NCBI GenBank assembly: GCA_002385755.1
Contig: DGED01000018.1
Coordinates: 2,332-21,105 of the forward strand
DNA length: 18,774 bases
DNA from: Caryophanales bacterium UBA3935
GTDB lineage: Bacteria > Bacillota_I > Bacilli_A > ML615J-28 > CAG-698
Direction: 5' to 3'
The notes under the pieces were generated by a model that saw nothing but the letters and a program-made list of their open reading frames with translations, had not been told where the DNA came from and made no database searches. Below, piece by piece: positions 1 to 7,877 of the stretch. The stretch's first letter is position 1. The number at the start of each line of letters is the position of its first letter. The translations under genes were made by a program, and so were the position numbers.

Positions 1-51
1 CGGATTGTTTTCTTATCTGATCAATGTTTTTTGCATGCGCGGGACGGATGA

Positions 52-80
52 TTGACAAATCCACATCTTTATATTATATT
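52..80 (+). promoter_or_regulatory. Sigma-A-type promoter of the large lipoprotein gene
   Basis: A perfect -35 hexamer TTGACA (52-57) is followed by a 17-nt spacer and TATATT (75-80). Transcription would begin near 87, giving a leader of about 40 nt. That leader carries a purine-rich Shine-Dalgarno stretch (AAGGGGG, from about 114) ahead of the ATG at 129. This is one of the two strongest promoters in the window by eye. Confidence 0.75.
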
Positions 81-128
81 ACAATTAGAAAATTTCTTTC
101 CGTTTTTCGATAAGAAGGGGGAAGCAAC

Positions 129-3100
129 ATGAAAAGATTAATATTGTTTATAGTATTGTGTATGTTGCTTTGCGGTTGCGAAGTAATGATCAGTTCCGTC
201 GAGGTTGACGCGTCCGCTCTATCGGAGCAGTATTTGGTTGGCGACTTTGATTGGAACGACGTTGCTTTGATTGTTACCAAATCCGGCGGGCAAAAAGAAC
301 GGGTGAAAATTACCGCCGAAATGGTGTCGACAGCGGACCAATTATTATTGGAAACGCCCGGGACGCATAGAATCGCGGTTCGTTACCGCGGGTTCACGGC
401 GCATTTTTTTGTTAACATCGTCGACGCGTTAAGATACAAGGTCAATTACGTGACCGGTATCGGCGATGAAGTTATAACCTATACCGTTAAAGAAGGCGCC
501 AGCCTGATGACCCCTCCGAAGCCGGTTCGCGACGGGTATGTTTTTGTCGGATGGTGTTTACGGCTTGATGACGAAGAACTTTATGATTTATCTGTTCCGG
601 TGACGTCGGATTTGACGCTTTACGCGAAATGGGATCTTGTGACCCTCCCCGCGCCGAGCGGGCTTAAGGTTCAAGAAAATGTTTTGACCTGGAGCGCGGT
701 TAAAGGCGCGGTCGCCTACGCCGTTTATATCGACGGGGATGAAGCGGGGATTGTCGCCGAAAACTCATTTGACCTGAGCGCATTGGAAAAGGGAGAATAT
801 GAATTACAAGTCAAGGCGCTTGCGAATCCGGATTTGAATCACGACTCGCCCCCGAGCGCGCCATTTTTATATAACAATTATTTAAAAATATATCTGTCTC
901 AGCCGAAAAACGTCCGCTACGGCAATCACGTTTTAACCTGGGACGCGGTGCCGAACGCCACGGAATATGAGATTCAAGTACACGGCGTCTTTACGGCGAG
1001 GACCGCGGAGACCTCGTTCCGTTTTGACCCGCCGCTTGTCGGGAATTATTACATTGAATTGACGAGCGTCGGCGACGGAAAGGATTATCTTGATTCGCTG
1101 CCTTATTTTTATCATTATATTTTGGAAGCGAAAGCGCCGGAAAATCTCACGGTTGAAGACGGCATACTAGTCTGGGACACTGTGCCGGAGGCGGCGGCGT
1201 ACATTATCGAGATAAACGGCGTCGAAAGCGAAACCTCCGAGCCTTTCTACGACGGTCCTCTTTCAACATCGACACCCAATCTAGTAAGGATTAAAACTGA
1301 TTTCGGTTCCGGCTTGCAATCGGAATACACGGAATATAAAGAGTTTTCGATATGGCCGACCCCCGTCAATGTCGATTATGTTTATAATGAGCCGTATCTT
1401 ACGATAAGTTGGGAGGGTGAGGCGATAGAATACGAAATTATAATTAACGGCAAAAAGAAGAAGGAAACGATATTAAATATGTATAAGCTTTTGCTCAATG
1501 AAATAAATTTCGGCATTAACGAGATTGTGATTAAGGCGCAAGGCGATTCCACGCGTCATGAATCGCGCCCGAGCGAAGCGATAACAATTAAGAAAATAAA
1601 ACTTCCCGCGCCGCGGCCGATTATCGACGGGTTTAATTTAACGTGGGAAGATATTGACGGAGCCGCCGGATACGAGATGAAGCTTGACGGGGTCGATTGC
1701 GGGTTGTCTTTCGAGGCGCTATTTGAATGCGCGAGTTTGGCTTCCGGCGATCACGTCTTTTCCGTTAAGGCTGTCGCGCCGGAATTCTCAGAAAAACCCG
1801 AAATCTTCTATTATGATTCGGAAGCGGCGACTTATTCCTTTACGAAACTGAAGAAACCAATATTAGAATTAAGCGAGGACTTGCTTTTCTGGAGCGAGAT
1901 AGCTGGTCAATCGCGATACCGTCTCCGCGTTGACGACGGTGATTGGATTCAGTTGACGGACGAGGAATATCGTTTACCGCTGGTTGATGTTAATATGACT
2001 GTCGAGGTCGAGGCCATCGGCGGCGAAAACGAAATGAATTCCAACGTCGAGCAAATTTACCTTAACACTTTAAATAATTATTACATGGTATTTACCGAGC
2101 GGGACGGTTCTTTAAGAGTTGCGGAGATAAAGTCCGGCGATAAAACTAAAACCAAACGTATTGTGTTCCCCGGCGAATATCGCGGTCTGCCGGTCACCTA
2201 TATTGATTCCTGGGCCGTAAAGGAATTTACCGAATTGGAAACGGTGGTTTTCTCCGAATCGTTGGAGATAATCGGGACGCAGGCATTCATGGGATGCTCA
2301 TCTCTCGCCGAGTTGGTTTTCCCGGAGTCGCTTACTATCGTCGGCAGGGAAGCGTTTCTGGATTGCTCTTCCTTGACGGCGGTTACTTTCCCGGAAAACG
2401 GTAATTTAGAGTATATTCGCGAGAAGGCGTTTTACGATTGCGTAAATCTTAGTCTCGTGAACTTTCCCGGAAATCTTAAAATGATTGAGGAAAAAGCGTT
2501 TTATAATTGCGCTTTGTCCGTGATAGAATTTCCGGGGACGATTGAGTCCATAGATAATCAAGTTTTTAGAGAATGCGAAGGGCTTAAGTTGCTTATTTTC
2601 CGTTCCGAAACCGTCCCGGAATTAGGCGTTAATATTGTTCCCCGGCATACCATTCTTTTGGTTCCCGCAGACAGTTTGAAATCTTACGAATGGGAATTTA
2701 AAGGTTCAAATTATCTTTTCCCGATTGGCACCGAGCTGTTTTATGAAGATGACTTCTATTGCGTTATCATTGACGGAGAGATATGTATTTTGGGTTATCA
2801 AGGATCGGAAGAGGACCTCGCGATTCCCGAGACCATCGGGAATTATCCGGTGACGAGCATCGGTAACGAAGCGTTTTTTGAAAACCAAACAATCAAGACG
2901 GTAACCGTTCCGGCGTCAGTGAGCGTTATCGGCATGTCGGCGTTCGAGAAATGCGTAAATCTCGTTAACGTTCAATTAAATGAAGGTCTTAAAGAATTAG
3001 GGCACTCCGCCTTTCGAAACTGTACCTCGCTGTCGGAGATTTACTTACCCGACAGCATCGAAATTCTCGGCTCCTCTCTTTTCTCCGGCTGCGTCGTTTT

Positions 3101-3668
3101 AACTAGCCCGCGGTTGCCCGCCGGTATACTTGAAATCCCCTTCGGGATGTTTTCCGATTGCGCGGCGCTTCCCGGGGTATCGATTCCGGAAACGGTAAAT
3201 TACATTGGCGACTCCGCTTTCATGAATTGCGCGTCAATTAGTTACATCAAACTTCCCGCCGGCGTCGACCGTATTCAAGCAGGCACTTTTTCCGGGTGCG
3301 TTTCTCTTGAAAAGGTGGAAAAAGATTATGACTCATATTTGCGAGTATCGCCTTCCGCTTTTTTCAATTGCCGGAATCTTTCGGAGTTTTCCCGGATAAA
3401 ATTCACGGGCGATATTGGGAGCTCGGCCTTTTCCGGATGTAAGAGAATCACGACATTCGATACCGAAAAAATTACCGCCATCGGTAAGTATGCGTTCAAA
3501 GATTGTTCCAGCCTTACCGAAATCCGGATTCATCCCGGCATATCAATGGTGGGAGATAAGGCTTTTTATAGTTGTTTCGCGCTCACGATTTATCTTCACA
3601 TTGGCGCTCCGCGAGAAAACTACGGCGTGGCCTGGGCCGGTCCGGCCGAAATTGAAAGCTACGGTTGA
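129..3668 (+). CDS. Large surface lipoprotein: Listeria-Bacteroides repeat, Fn3-like modules, BspA-type LRRs
   Basis: This 1179-aa protein starts with a short signal peptide ending in the lipobox LCGC, so Cys17 should be lipidated and the rest exposed outside the membrane. Residues about 103-168 form a Listeria-Bacteroides (InlB B / Flg_new) repeat, recognised by GYVFVGW and the closing LTLYAKW. About six Fn3-like beta modules follow (starting near 172, 257, 334, 409, 493 and 575). Each opens with a Pro-containing strand, an LTW/LVW motif and a YxxxxxG motif. From about 690 to the end come two blocks of BspA-type LRR_5 repeats (I..xAFxxCxxL..I.xP), separated by a non-repeat stretch near 850-905. 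Such proteins usually mediate adhesion or ligand binding; the ligand cannot be read from sequence. The ATG at 129 has a good ribosome site and a promoter at 52-80. The gene appears to be monocistronic. Confidence 0.93.
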   Translation: MKRLILFIVLCMLLCGCEVMISSVEVDASALSEQYLVGDFDWNDVALIVTKSGGQKERVKITAEMVSTADQLLLETPGTHRIAVRYRGFTAHFFVNIVDALRYKVNYVTGIGDEVITYTVKEGASLMTPPKPVRDGYVFVGWCLRLDDEELYDLSVPVTSDLTLYAKWDLVTLPAPSGLKVQENVLTWSAVKGAVAYAVYIDGDEAGIVAENSFDLSALEKGEYELQVKALANPDLNHDSPPSAPFLYNNYLKIYLSQPKNVRYGNHVLTWDAVPNATEYEIQVHGVFTARTAETSFRFDPPLVGNYYIELTSVGDGKDYLDSLPYFYHYILEAKAPENLTVEDGILVWDTVPEAAAYIIEINGVESETSEPFYDGPLSTSTPNLVRIKTDFGSGLQSEYTEYKEFSIWPTPVNVDYVYNEPYLTISWEGEAIEYEIIINGKKKKETILNMYKLLLNEINFGINEIVIKAQGDSTRHESRPSEAITIKKIKLPAPRPIIDGFNLTWEDIDGAAGYEMKLDGVDCGLSFEALFECASLASGDHVFSVKAVAPEFSEKPEIFYYDSEAATYSFTKLKKPILELSEDLLFWSEIAGQSRYRLRVDDGDWIQLTDEEYRLPLVDVNMTVEVEAIGGENEMNSNVEQIYLNTLNNYYMVFTERDGSLRVAEIKSGDKTKTKRIVFPGEYRGLPVTYIDSWAVKEFTELETVVFSESLEIIGTQAFMGCSSLAELVFPESLTIVGREAFLDCSSLTAVTFPENGNLEYIREKAFYDCVNLSLVNFPGNLKMIEEKAFYNCALSVIEFPGTIESIDNQVFRECEGLKLLIFRSETVPELGVNIVPRHTILLVPADSLKSYEWEFKGSNYLFPIGTELFYEDDFYCVIIDGEICILGYQGSEEDLAIPETIGNYPVTSIGNEAFFENQTIKTVTVPASVSVIGMSAFEKCVNLVNVQLNEGLKELGHSAFRNCTSLSEIYLPDSIEILGSSLFSGCVVLTSPRLPAGILEIPFGMFSDCAALPGVSIPETVNYIGDSAFMNCASISYIKLPAGVDRIQAGTFSGCVSLEKVEKDYDSYLRVSPSAFFNCRNLSEFSRIKFTGDIGSSAFSGCKRITTFDTEKITAIGKYAFKDCSSLTEIRIHPGISMVGDKAFYSCFALTIYLHIGAPRENYGVAWAGPAEIESYG

Positions 3669-3700
3669 TGACCTATTCGATAAAAGCTTTTTGGAAAATC

Positions 3701-3736
3701 GCCGCCGGGCATGGGATTTTTATTGCCGGGGGCGGC
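3701..3736 (+). terminator. GC-rich inverted repeat after the lipoprotein gene, possible terminator
   Basis: GCCGCC (3701-3706) pairs with GGCGGC (3731-3736), and the inner GGCA pairs with TGCC across an AT-rich loop, with a bulge between the two stem parts. It lies 32 nt after the lipoprotein stop codon, where a terminator is expected. There is no T-run directly after it, so it is at best an atypical terminator. It overlaps the -35 box and spacer of the next promoter. Confidence 0.4.
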
Positions 3737-3751
3737 CGATAATGTTATAAT
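3723..3751 (+). promoter_or_regulatory. Extended -10 promoter of the membrane protein-lemA unit
   Basis: TTGCCG (3723-3728), a 17-nt spacer and a perfect TATAAT (3746-3751), preceded by TG one base upstream (extended -10). The start codon at 3770 is only about 12 nt beyond the expected transcription start, and the ribosome site GGGACGGTGA lies between them. The -35 box sits in the loop and 3' arm of the inverted repeat at 3701-3736. Confidence 0.75.
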
Positions 3752-3769
3752 ATAAGGGACGGTGACGAT

Positions 3770-5623
3770 ATGCAATCAACGGATTATATTTATGAGCCGC
3801 TCGATATGTTTAAAAAACAATATCGGAACGAACACGCCAAAAACACAAGCGAATATTTTGAAGATTTGGTCAAAGAATCTGGTGTTAACGAGAGCGAGAA
3901 CGCTCAAGTCGTAAAAAAAATAAGAAAAAAGGAAAAAGAGATCAAACGTCTCGAAAAAAAGCATCGGACTCAAACCGGTCTGAAAGTTTTTTTAATCGTT
4001 TTGACCGTTCTTCTGTTGATTGCCGGCGTCGCGCTCATATATTCTTTTACTGATGAGAAAGCGCCAGCGCGGTTGATAACCGGGATAATCGCGCTTGCTG
4101 GCGGTGTCGGCTTGATATTGATTATCGTTCTTAAATTAAATAAGGTTATTAAAAATTTGAATAACCTGCTTTCGGAAACAAAAGAAAAACTGGACAGTTT
4201 ATATGCGACGGCTTGGGAACAAATGCGTCCGCTCAATGAATTATATGATTGGTCAATGACGGCCGCCATTATTCAAAAAACAATGCCGTTAGTTAAACTC
4301 GATCCGTATTTTGATTACCGGAAATTCGCTTATTTGGCTAAAAAATACGGTTTGCCGGGCAATGCAGATAAAAACAAATCAGTATTGTTCATTCAAAGCG
4401 GCGAAATACTTAACAATCCCTTTTTGCTGGCCCGGATTTTAAATTTCCGGATGGGAACTAAAACGTATCGCGGAACGAAAATAATCAGCTGGACCGTCAG
4501 CCGAATCGTTGACGGCAAGACGGTGACGGAGACGAGAATGCAAACTCTTTCCGCGACGCTAACCAAGCCATATCCCCTTTACTCGACGGAATCCTTTATC
4601 CTTTACGCCAATGACGCCGCCGGCGATTTATCGTTCAACAGCGACCCGCCCGACTTAAGCGGCCTGAACGATAGGCAAATTGAAAATCTCATCTCGAGAA
4701 AAGAAAGAGAAATCGAAAAAAAGGCCAGGGACGCGATTAAGGATAACAGCGAGTTTACTCCGCTTGCCAATACGGAATTCGAAGCGTTGTTTAACGCTTT
4801 GGATCGCGATAACGAGGTTCAATTTCGCTTGCTTTTCACCCCGCTCGCGCAAACGGAAATCATAAAATTATTGAAGGATAAAACCGAAAAATATAGCTCC
4901 TGCTGGTCTTTGCATAAAAGAAAATATCTTAATTTTGTTTTCTCGAAACACCTTAAGAAAATTGATGTGTCGCAGGACCCCTCGCTTTACGTCGATTATG
5001 ATTTGGCGTCGGCGCGGAAAAAATTTTGCGCCTATAACAATGATTTTTTTCAGATTTTATATTTCTCCTTAGCCCCGATCTTGGCGATCCCCTTGTACCA
5101 GCAATACCGGCCGCGGGAATTTATCTATGACGAAGATTATTATGATAAGTTTAACGTTAGTTGCTGGGAACACGAGGCGACAGTCAATTATTTCAGCGAA
5201 TCGCAATTTAAACATGAGAAATCGGTGACGCGGAATATTCTTAAAACCAACGTTATCGCGGCGGGCAAGGATTACGATGTTCTCGAGGTAACCGCTCATG
5301 GCTATGAGGGGATACCCCGCACCGATTATGTTAGGGTCCTCGGCGGCGACGGTCATTATCACAGTGTGCCCGTGCATTGGGTCGAATACTTGCCGGTGAA
5401 AAAGGCTTCCCGGGTGGTCATCAAGAAAACCGAGGGCGTCAGCCGCCGGGAATTCATTAACAATAAACAAAATAACGACAATTGGCGGAAGTTTATTGAA
5501 ACGCACGCCGCCTCCGCAAGCGCTTTTATATTAAGAAAGTCATTGTTAGCCTTTATCTTAGCGAAACCATACGATGATCAAACGGACGAAAGACTAAACG
5601 AGATTTTATATCAAATAAAATAA
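3770..5623 (+). CDS. Uncharacterised 617-aa membrane protein, partner of LemA
   Basis: I do not recognise a named family with certainty. Residues about 40-70 are a Lys/Glu-rich coiled coil. Two transmembrane helices lie at about 72-94 and 100-123, joined by a very short loop. A second coiled-coil stretch (about 124-150) leads into a large soluble region of about 460 residues that is probably cytoplasmic. A hydrophobic, Pro-containing segment near 425-445 could be a further membrane contact. A charged helix near 305-320 is rich in Lys/Glu. The gene has its own extended -10 promoter, and its stop lies 14 nt before the lemA-like gene, so the two are almost certainly cotranscribed. LemA proteins often sit beside large membrane proteins of unknown role, so a joint complex is plausible. 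No enzymatic motif is visible. Confidence 0.85.
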   Translation: MQSTDYIYEPLDMFKKQYRNEHAKNTSEYFEDLVKESGVNESENAQVVKKIRKKEKEIKRLEKKHRTQTGLKVFLIVLTVLLLIAGVALIYSFTDEKAPARLITGIIALAGGVGLILIIVLKLNKVIKNLNNLLSETKEKLDSLYATAWEQMRPLNELYDWSMTAAIIQKTMPLVKLDPYFDYRKFAYLAKKYGLPGNADKNKSVLFIQSGEILNNPFLLARILNFRMGTKTYRGTKIISWTVSRIVDGKTVTETRMQTLSATLTKPYPLYSTESFILYANDAAGDLSFNSDPPDLSGLNDRQIENLISRKEREIEKKARDAIKDNSEFTPLANTEFEALFNALDRDNEVQFRLLFTPLAQTEIIKLLKDKTEKYSSCWSLHKRKYLNFVFSKHLKKIDVSQDPSLYVDYDLASARKKFCAYNNDFFQILYFSLAPILAIPLYQQYRPREFIYDEDYYDKFNVSCWEHEATVNYFSESQFKHEKSVTRNILKTNVIAAGKDYDVLEVTAHGYEGIPRTDYVRVLGGDGHYHSVPVHWVEYLPVKKASRVVIKKTEGVSRREFINNKQNNDNWRKFIETHAASASAFILRKSLLAFILAKPYDDQTDERLNEILYQIK

Positions 5624-5637
5624 AAAGGGAGGATTTT

Positions 5638-6300
5638 ATGGCCAACGAATTGGACGAATTAACATCGCCGGTTAATCCGGAAGGACGCGACATCAACGTT
5701 ATTCACAAGCAATTACCGATTAAAGTAGGCGCGGGATCGCTCATTTTTGAGATTTTATTATGGGTATTGATTATCCCGGGACTTATCTTTTTGATTATGA
5801 AGATCAGCGCCGGCAATTATTTGCGCAGGCTGCAGCAAAAAATCCAACACAACGCCTCGCAGATTGATAATTACCTGGAGCAACGGGTAATGATTTTGCA
5901 GAATGTGGCCGGTTTGGTAAGCAAAGCGATTGACTTGGATAAAGACGTCATGAAGTCGGTAGCCGCTTACCGGGGCGGAATCAAGCACACGGACGCCGAG
6001 CGGAACGAGGTCTCGCAGGAATTGGATTCCATTTATTCGCGGATTAACGTGGCTTTTGAGGCTTACCCGGATCTGAAGACCCATAAGGTAATCGCCGACG
6101 CAATGCAACAAAACAGCTATCTTCAGAAAGAAATCACCGCCGCAAGAGATCTCTATAACGACACGGTTATGGAGTGGAATAACGCCGTGAACACCTGGCC
6201 GACAAAGATGATCGTCGCGGCGCGCAAGGGCTATACGACCCGGATTCCTTTTGCCGCTTCGCGGGAAGTAAAACAACAGGCAAGAAACGTGTTCTTCTAA
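5638..6300 (+). CDS. lemA: LemA family membrane protein
   Basis: This 220-aa protein has a single transmembrane helix at about 35-58, followed by a long antiparallel helical-bundle region typical of LemA. Family signatures include the helix beginning IDNYLEQRV (76-84), YPDLK (143-147) and the stretch around residues 168-189 (ARDLYND, then NNAVNTWP). The usual family length is near 185 residues; the extra residues are mostly the longer soluble N-terminus before the membrane helix. The biochemical role of LemA proteins is unsettled. The start is fixed by GGGAGG about 7 nt upstream of the ATG. It follows the 617-aa membrane protein by 14 nt, and an intrinsic terminator lies directly after its stop codon, so it is the last gene of a two-gene unit. 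Confidence 0.88.
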   Translation: MANELDELTSPVNPEGRDINVIHKQLPIKVGAGSLIFEILLWVLIIPGLIFLIMKISAGNYLRRLQQKIQHNASQIDNYLEQRVMILQNVAGLVSKAIDLDKDVMKSVAAYRGGIKHTDAERNEVSQELDSIYSRINVAFEAYPDLKTHKVIADAMQQNSYLQKEITAARDLYNDTVMEWNNAVNTWPTKMIVAARKGYTTRIPFAASREVKQQARNVFF

Positions 6301-6307
6301 AAAACAA

Positions 6308-6337
6308 AAATAAGTGTCACTGAACACTTATTTTTTT
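6308..6337 (+). terminator. Intrinsic terminator after lemA
   Basis: AAATAAGTGT (6308-6317) pairs perfectly with ACACTTATTT (6324-6333) around the 6-nt loop CACTGA, and the T-run extends to 6337. It starts 8 nt after the lemA stop codon. The next gene begins only 18 nt later with no clear promoter between, so it probably depends on read-through. Confidence 0.88.
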
Positions 6338-6354
6338 AATTAAAAGGAGCGAAA

Positions 6355-7173
6355 ATGAATATCAATAAATTAGCAACATTACAAAATCCAGACGGAGGGT
6401 TCGGATATTTTCACGGGATGGGCGCCTCCTGGCGCGACGTGACCACGGAGAAAGCGTTAAAAAGGATGTATTTTTTAGGGTTGGATCCTTCCCGCCCGCT
6501 TCTTAGAAAAACTTTGGATTATCTTAATAAATGTCTTTCGGGCGAGGCGAAAATCCCTGACCGAGTCGAAAAGGTGATTAATTGGGAACTTTTTTCCGAA
6601 CTCATGTTTTCGGGATGGCTTGCTTTTTTCGATTGCTTAACCGAGAAAGCGCGGCTGATCAGGGAAAAATGGCGGGAGGTGATTGAGGCCGCCGTTAAAG
6701 AAGGAAAATTCAACTACCATGAATACGAACTTGCTTTCCAAAACGTCTTTGGCCGGAAAAAGGCGCGGGAACGAATCTTAAACCCGGCCTCGTTTTATCT
6801 CGTCGCGTTGCTTAAAAACCACTTATCGCCCGAAGCGGCGGAAGCGTATTGCGAATATCTTCTTGAAACTGGCGTTTATTATATCTACAGCAAACCGCTT
6901 CGCCCGCTCCCGGGCGAGTTGGCCGATATCCGTTCCTTTTACCTTCTTGAAGCCGTGAAACTAATCGCGGTTTATGCGAGCGATAAGAGAAAATTTGCTT
7001 ATGTTTGGGAATGGATAACGCGCGGGCGTCATCCGGACGGTAACTGGTATCTCGGCGAACTTAAAGCCGACGGCATGATCTTTCCCGTGTCCGGAAGTTG
7101 GCGCGATAGAGTTAATAAAACGAGGGACGTAACCCGGTATTTGAATGCCGTTTTACGAGCGCTCGCGATATAG
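6355..7173 (+). CDS. Hypothetical protein, prenyltransferase/squalene-cyclase-like alpha-toroid
   Basis: This soluble 272-aa protein has no signal peptide or membrane helix. It opens with LQNPDGGFGYF (about residues 9-19), the QxxDGGFG-type motif of terpenoid-cyclase and prenyltransferase alpha/alpha-toroid repeats. A second, degenerate copy (HPDGNWYLG) lies near residue 225, and a SWRDR...TRDVTRYL block closes the chain. The middle is helical and rich in charged residues. The length is far below that of squalene-hopene cyclases (over 600 aa), and I see no DxDD or DDxxD catalytic motif, so a binding or structural toroid is more likely than a cyclase. The start is set by AAAAGGAG 5-9 nt upstream of the ATG. 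It sits 18 nt after the lemA terminator. Confidence 0.75.
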   Translation: MNINKLATLQNPDGGFGYFHGMGASWRDVTTEKALKRMYFLGLDPSRPLLRKTLDYLNKCLSGEAKIPDRVEKVINWELFSELMFSGWLAFFDCLTEKARLIREKWREVIEAAVKEGKFNYHEYELAFQNVFGRKKARERILNPASFYLVALLKNHLSPEAAEAYCEYLLETGVYYIYSKPLRPLPGELADIRSFYLLEAVKLIAVYASDKRKFAYVWEWITRGRHPDGNWYLGELKADGMIFPVSGSWRDRVNKTRDVTRYLNAVLRALAI

Positions 7174-7241
7174 GTTCATAACCGTAAAAAATTATTTATT
7201 GACGAAATTAGTCATGAAGAACCCGCGGAATATAAAATATC

Positions 7242-7359
7242 TGATGTACAGAATCTAAGAGACGGCATTAAAATACGAAATTTAAGGATATAGTTCCAAA
7301 TCTGGATAATTGATTATTACTATGTAATAAATCCGCTGAGAAAAGGTTTCGCTTTTTTC
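7242..7359 (+). repeat. Repeat element copy 1, possible structured RNA or terminator
   Basis: This 118-bp copy aligns end to end with 7725-7843, starting from TGATRTAC and running through GAAYCTRARAGACG, TTAAGGATA, GTTCC, AATCT, TTGATTA, AATAAAYCCGC and a final GCTTTTTC-like tract. It contains a hairpin of ATTT plus GGA (7280-7288, with AA bulged) pairing with TCC plus AAAT (7295-7301) around the loop TATAGT. Its 3' end has a weak hairpin followed by six Ts (7335-7358), which could also terminate the gene ending at 7173. No good promoter precedes this copy. Confidence 0.55.
7335..7358 (+). terminator. Weak terminator-like hairpin at the end of repeat copy 1
   Basis: GC plus GAAA (7335-7343, with TGA bulged) pairs with TTTC plus GC (7347-7352) around a 3-nt loop and is followed by six Ts. 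The stem is short and interrupted. It is positioned to end transcripts from the gene stopping at 7173. Confidence 0.4.
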
Positions 7360-7704
7360 ATAATTTAAAGGTTATACACGGCGTTAAGGTTACGAAAGGA
7401 ACCATGACAGACGGCGGAATTTACTCGACGCGCTGAAGGACAACGATTTATATTATTTTATATATTTTACCAATTATCGGCATATTGAATTTCAATCATC
7501 CTTATCATAAACGTTTTGTTTGTAAATTTCGAGGACTTTATCTATCGAACACATTTTTAAAAAGGGATGATCATTGGAATCGCCGTTCTCATTTATTAGT
7601 GAGCCAATCAAAATTTAAACGCTGTTTTTCGTTCAATAATTGATGAGGTATTGTAAAAAACTTTTTGACTTTTTTGGCTCAATTTTATTACCATATACAG
7701 TCTC

Positions 7705-7733
7705 TTTACTTTTTACCGATAATTTGATATACT
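7705..7733 (+). promoter_or_regulatory. Promoter of the reactivase-regulator operon
   Basis: TTTACT (7705-7710), a 17-nt spacer and TATACT (7728-7733). The -10 box lies inside the first bases of repeat copy 2, so transcription would start near 7740 and most of the repeat would become the 5' leader of the gene at 7878. The leader is about 138 nt, much longer than the leaders of the other promoters in this window. Confidence 0.55.
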
Positions 7734-7843
7734 GAACCTGAAAGACGTCTAATCGTATGGTGATTAAGGATAGCGTTCCTAATCTAAAAAACTTGATTAA
7801 AACAAAGCAATAAACCCGCCGGGGGAAAGGCTACGGCTTTTTC
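7725..7843 (+). repeat. Repeat element copy 2, candidate structured leader RNA
   Basis: This 119-bp element matches 7242-7359 over its whole length, with only single-base gaps. The main hairpin is GATTA plus GGA (7762-7770, one A bulged) pairing with TCC plus TAATC (7777-7784) around the loop TAGCGT. Compared with copy 1, the outer stem changed sequence on both sides (ATTT/AAAT versus GATTA/TAATC) while GGA/TCC and the loop length are kept. That pattern is expected for a conserved RNA structure. It lies between a promoter and the start of the corrinoid reactivase gene. It does not match any riboswitch consensus I could recall, including cobalamin. Confidence 0.5.
7818..7842 (+). terminator. 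Possible attenuator hairpin in the reactivase leader
   Basis: GCCG (7818-7821) pairs with CGGC (7834-7837), followed by five Ts, 36 nt before the start codon at 7878. It occupies the same place in repeat copy 2 as the T-tract hairpin in copy 1. The stem is only 4 bp, with weak possible pairing inside, so termination would be partial at best. Confidence 0.3.
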
Positions 7844-7877
7844 TGGTTGTATTAAGATAGTAAACGCGAGGTATGAG

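Larger units (their letters stand above)
7174..7877. other. AT-rich 704-bp region without a convincing gene
   Basis: The base composition is visibly richer in A and T than the flanking genes. The region holds two diverged copies of one element (7242-7359 and 7725-7843) and a promoter (7705-7733). Between them are only short open frames. The most protein-like is a 39-codon frame on the minus strand (7492-7611, TTG start) with no ribosome site, whose frame upstream is broken by stop codons. The frame after the stop at 7171-7173 also stays open for 39 codons to 7293. Neither is called as a gene. The region may be decayed or acquired DNA. Confidence 0.6.

Noticed and set aside
1..51. Tail of an upstream coding sequence ending at TGA (49-51 or 52-54)
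   Set aside because: Two frames are open from the window edge but are at most 17 codons long, too short to tell from chance.
5069..5506. 145-aa and other minus-strand frames opposite the large genes
   Set aside because: They are shadows of well-supported + strand genes, with no ribosome sites and no recognisable domains.
7174..7293. Open frame of 39 codons directly after the stop of the 6355-7173 gene, as if the protein once extended further by read-through
   Set aside because: It has no start codon or ribosome site, it runs into the repeat element at 7242, and the matching part of repeat copy 2 is not open in that frame. Chance openness in AT-rich DNA is sufficient.
7725..7843. Cobalamin riboswitch upstream of the corrinoid reactivase
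   Set aside because: No B12-box-like sequence or typical peripheral helices could be found, and the element is too short.
7242..7843. Integron attC sites or insertion-sequence ends formed by the two repeat copies
   Set aside because: They are direct repeats with no attC-type core site (GTTRRRY), no transposase or integrase gene is nearby, and no target-site duplication is visible.
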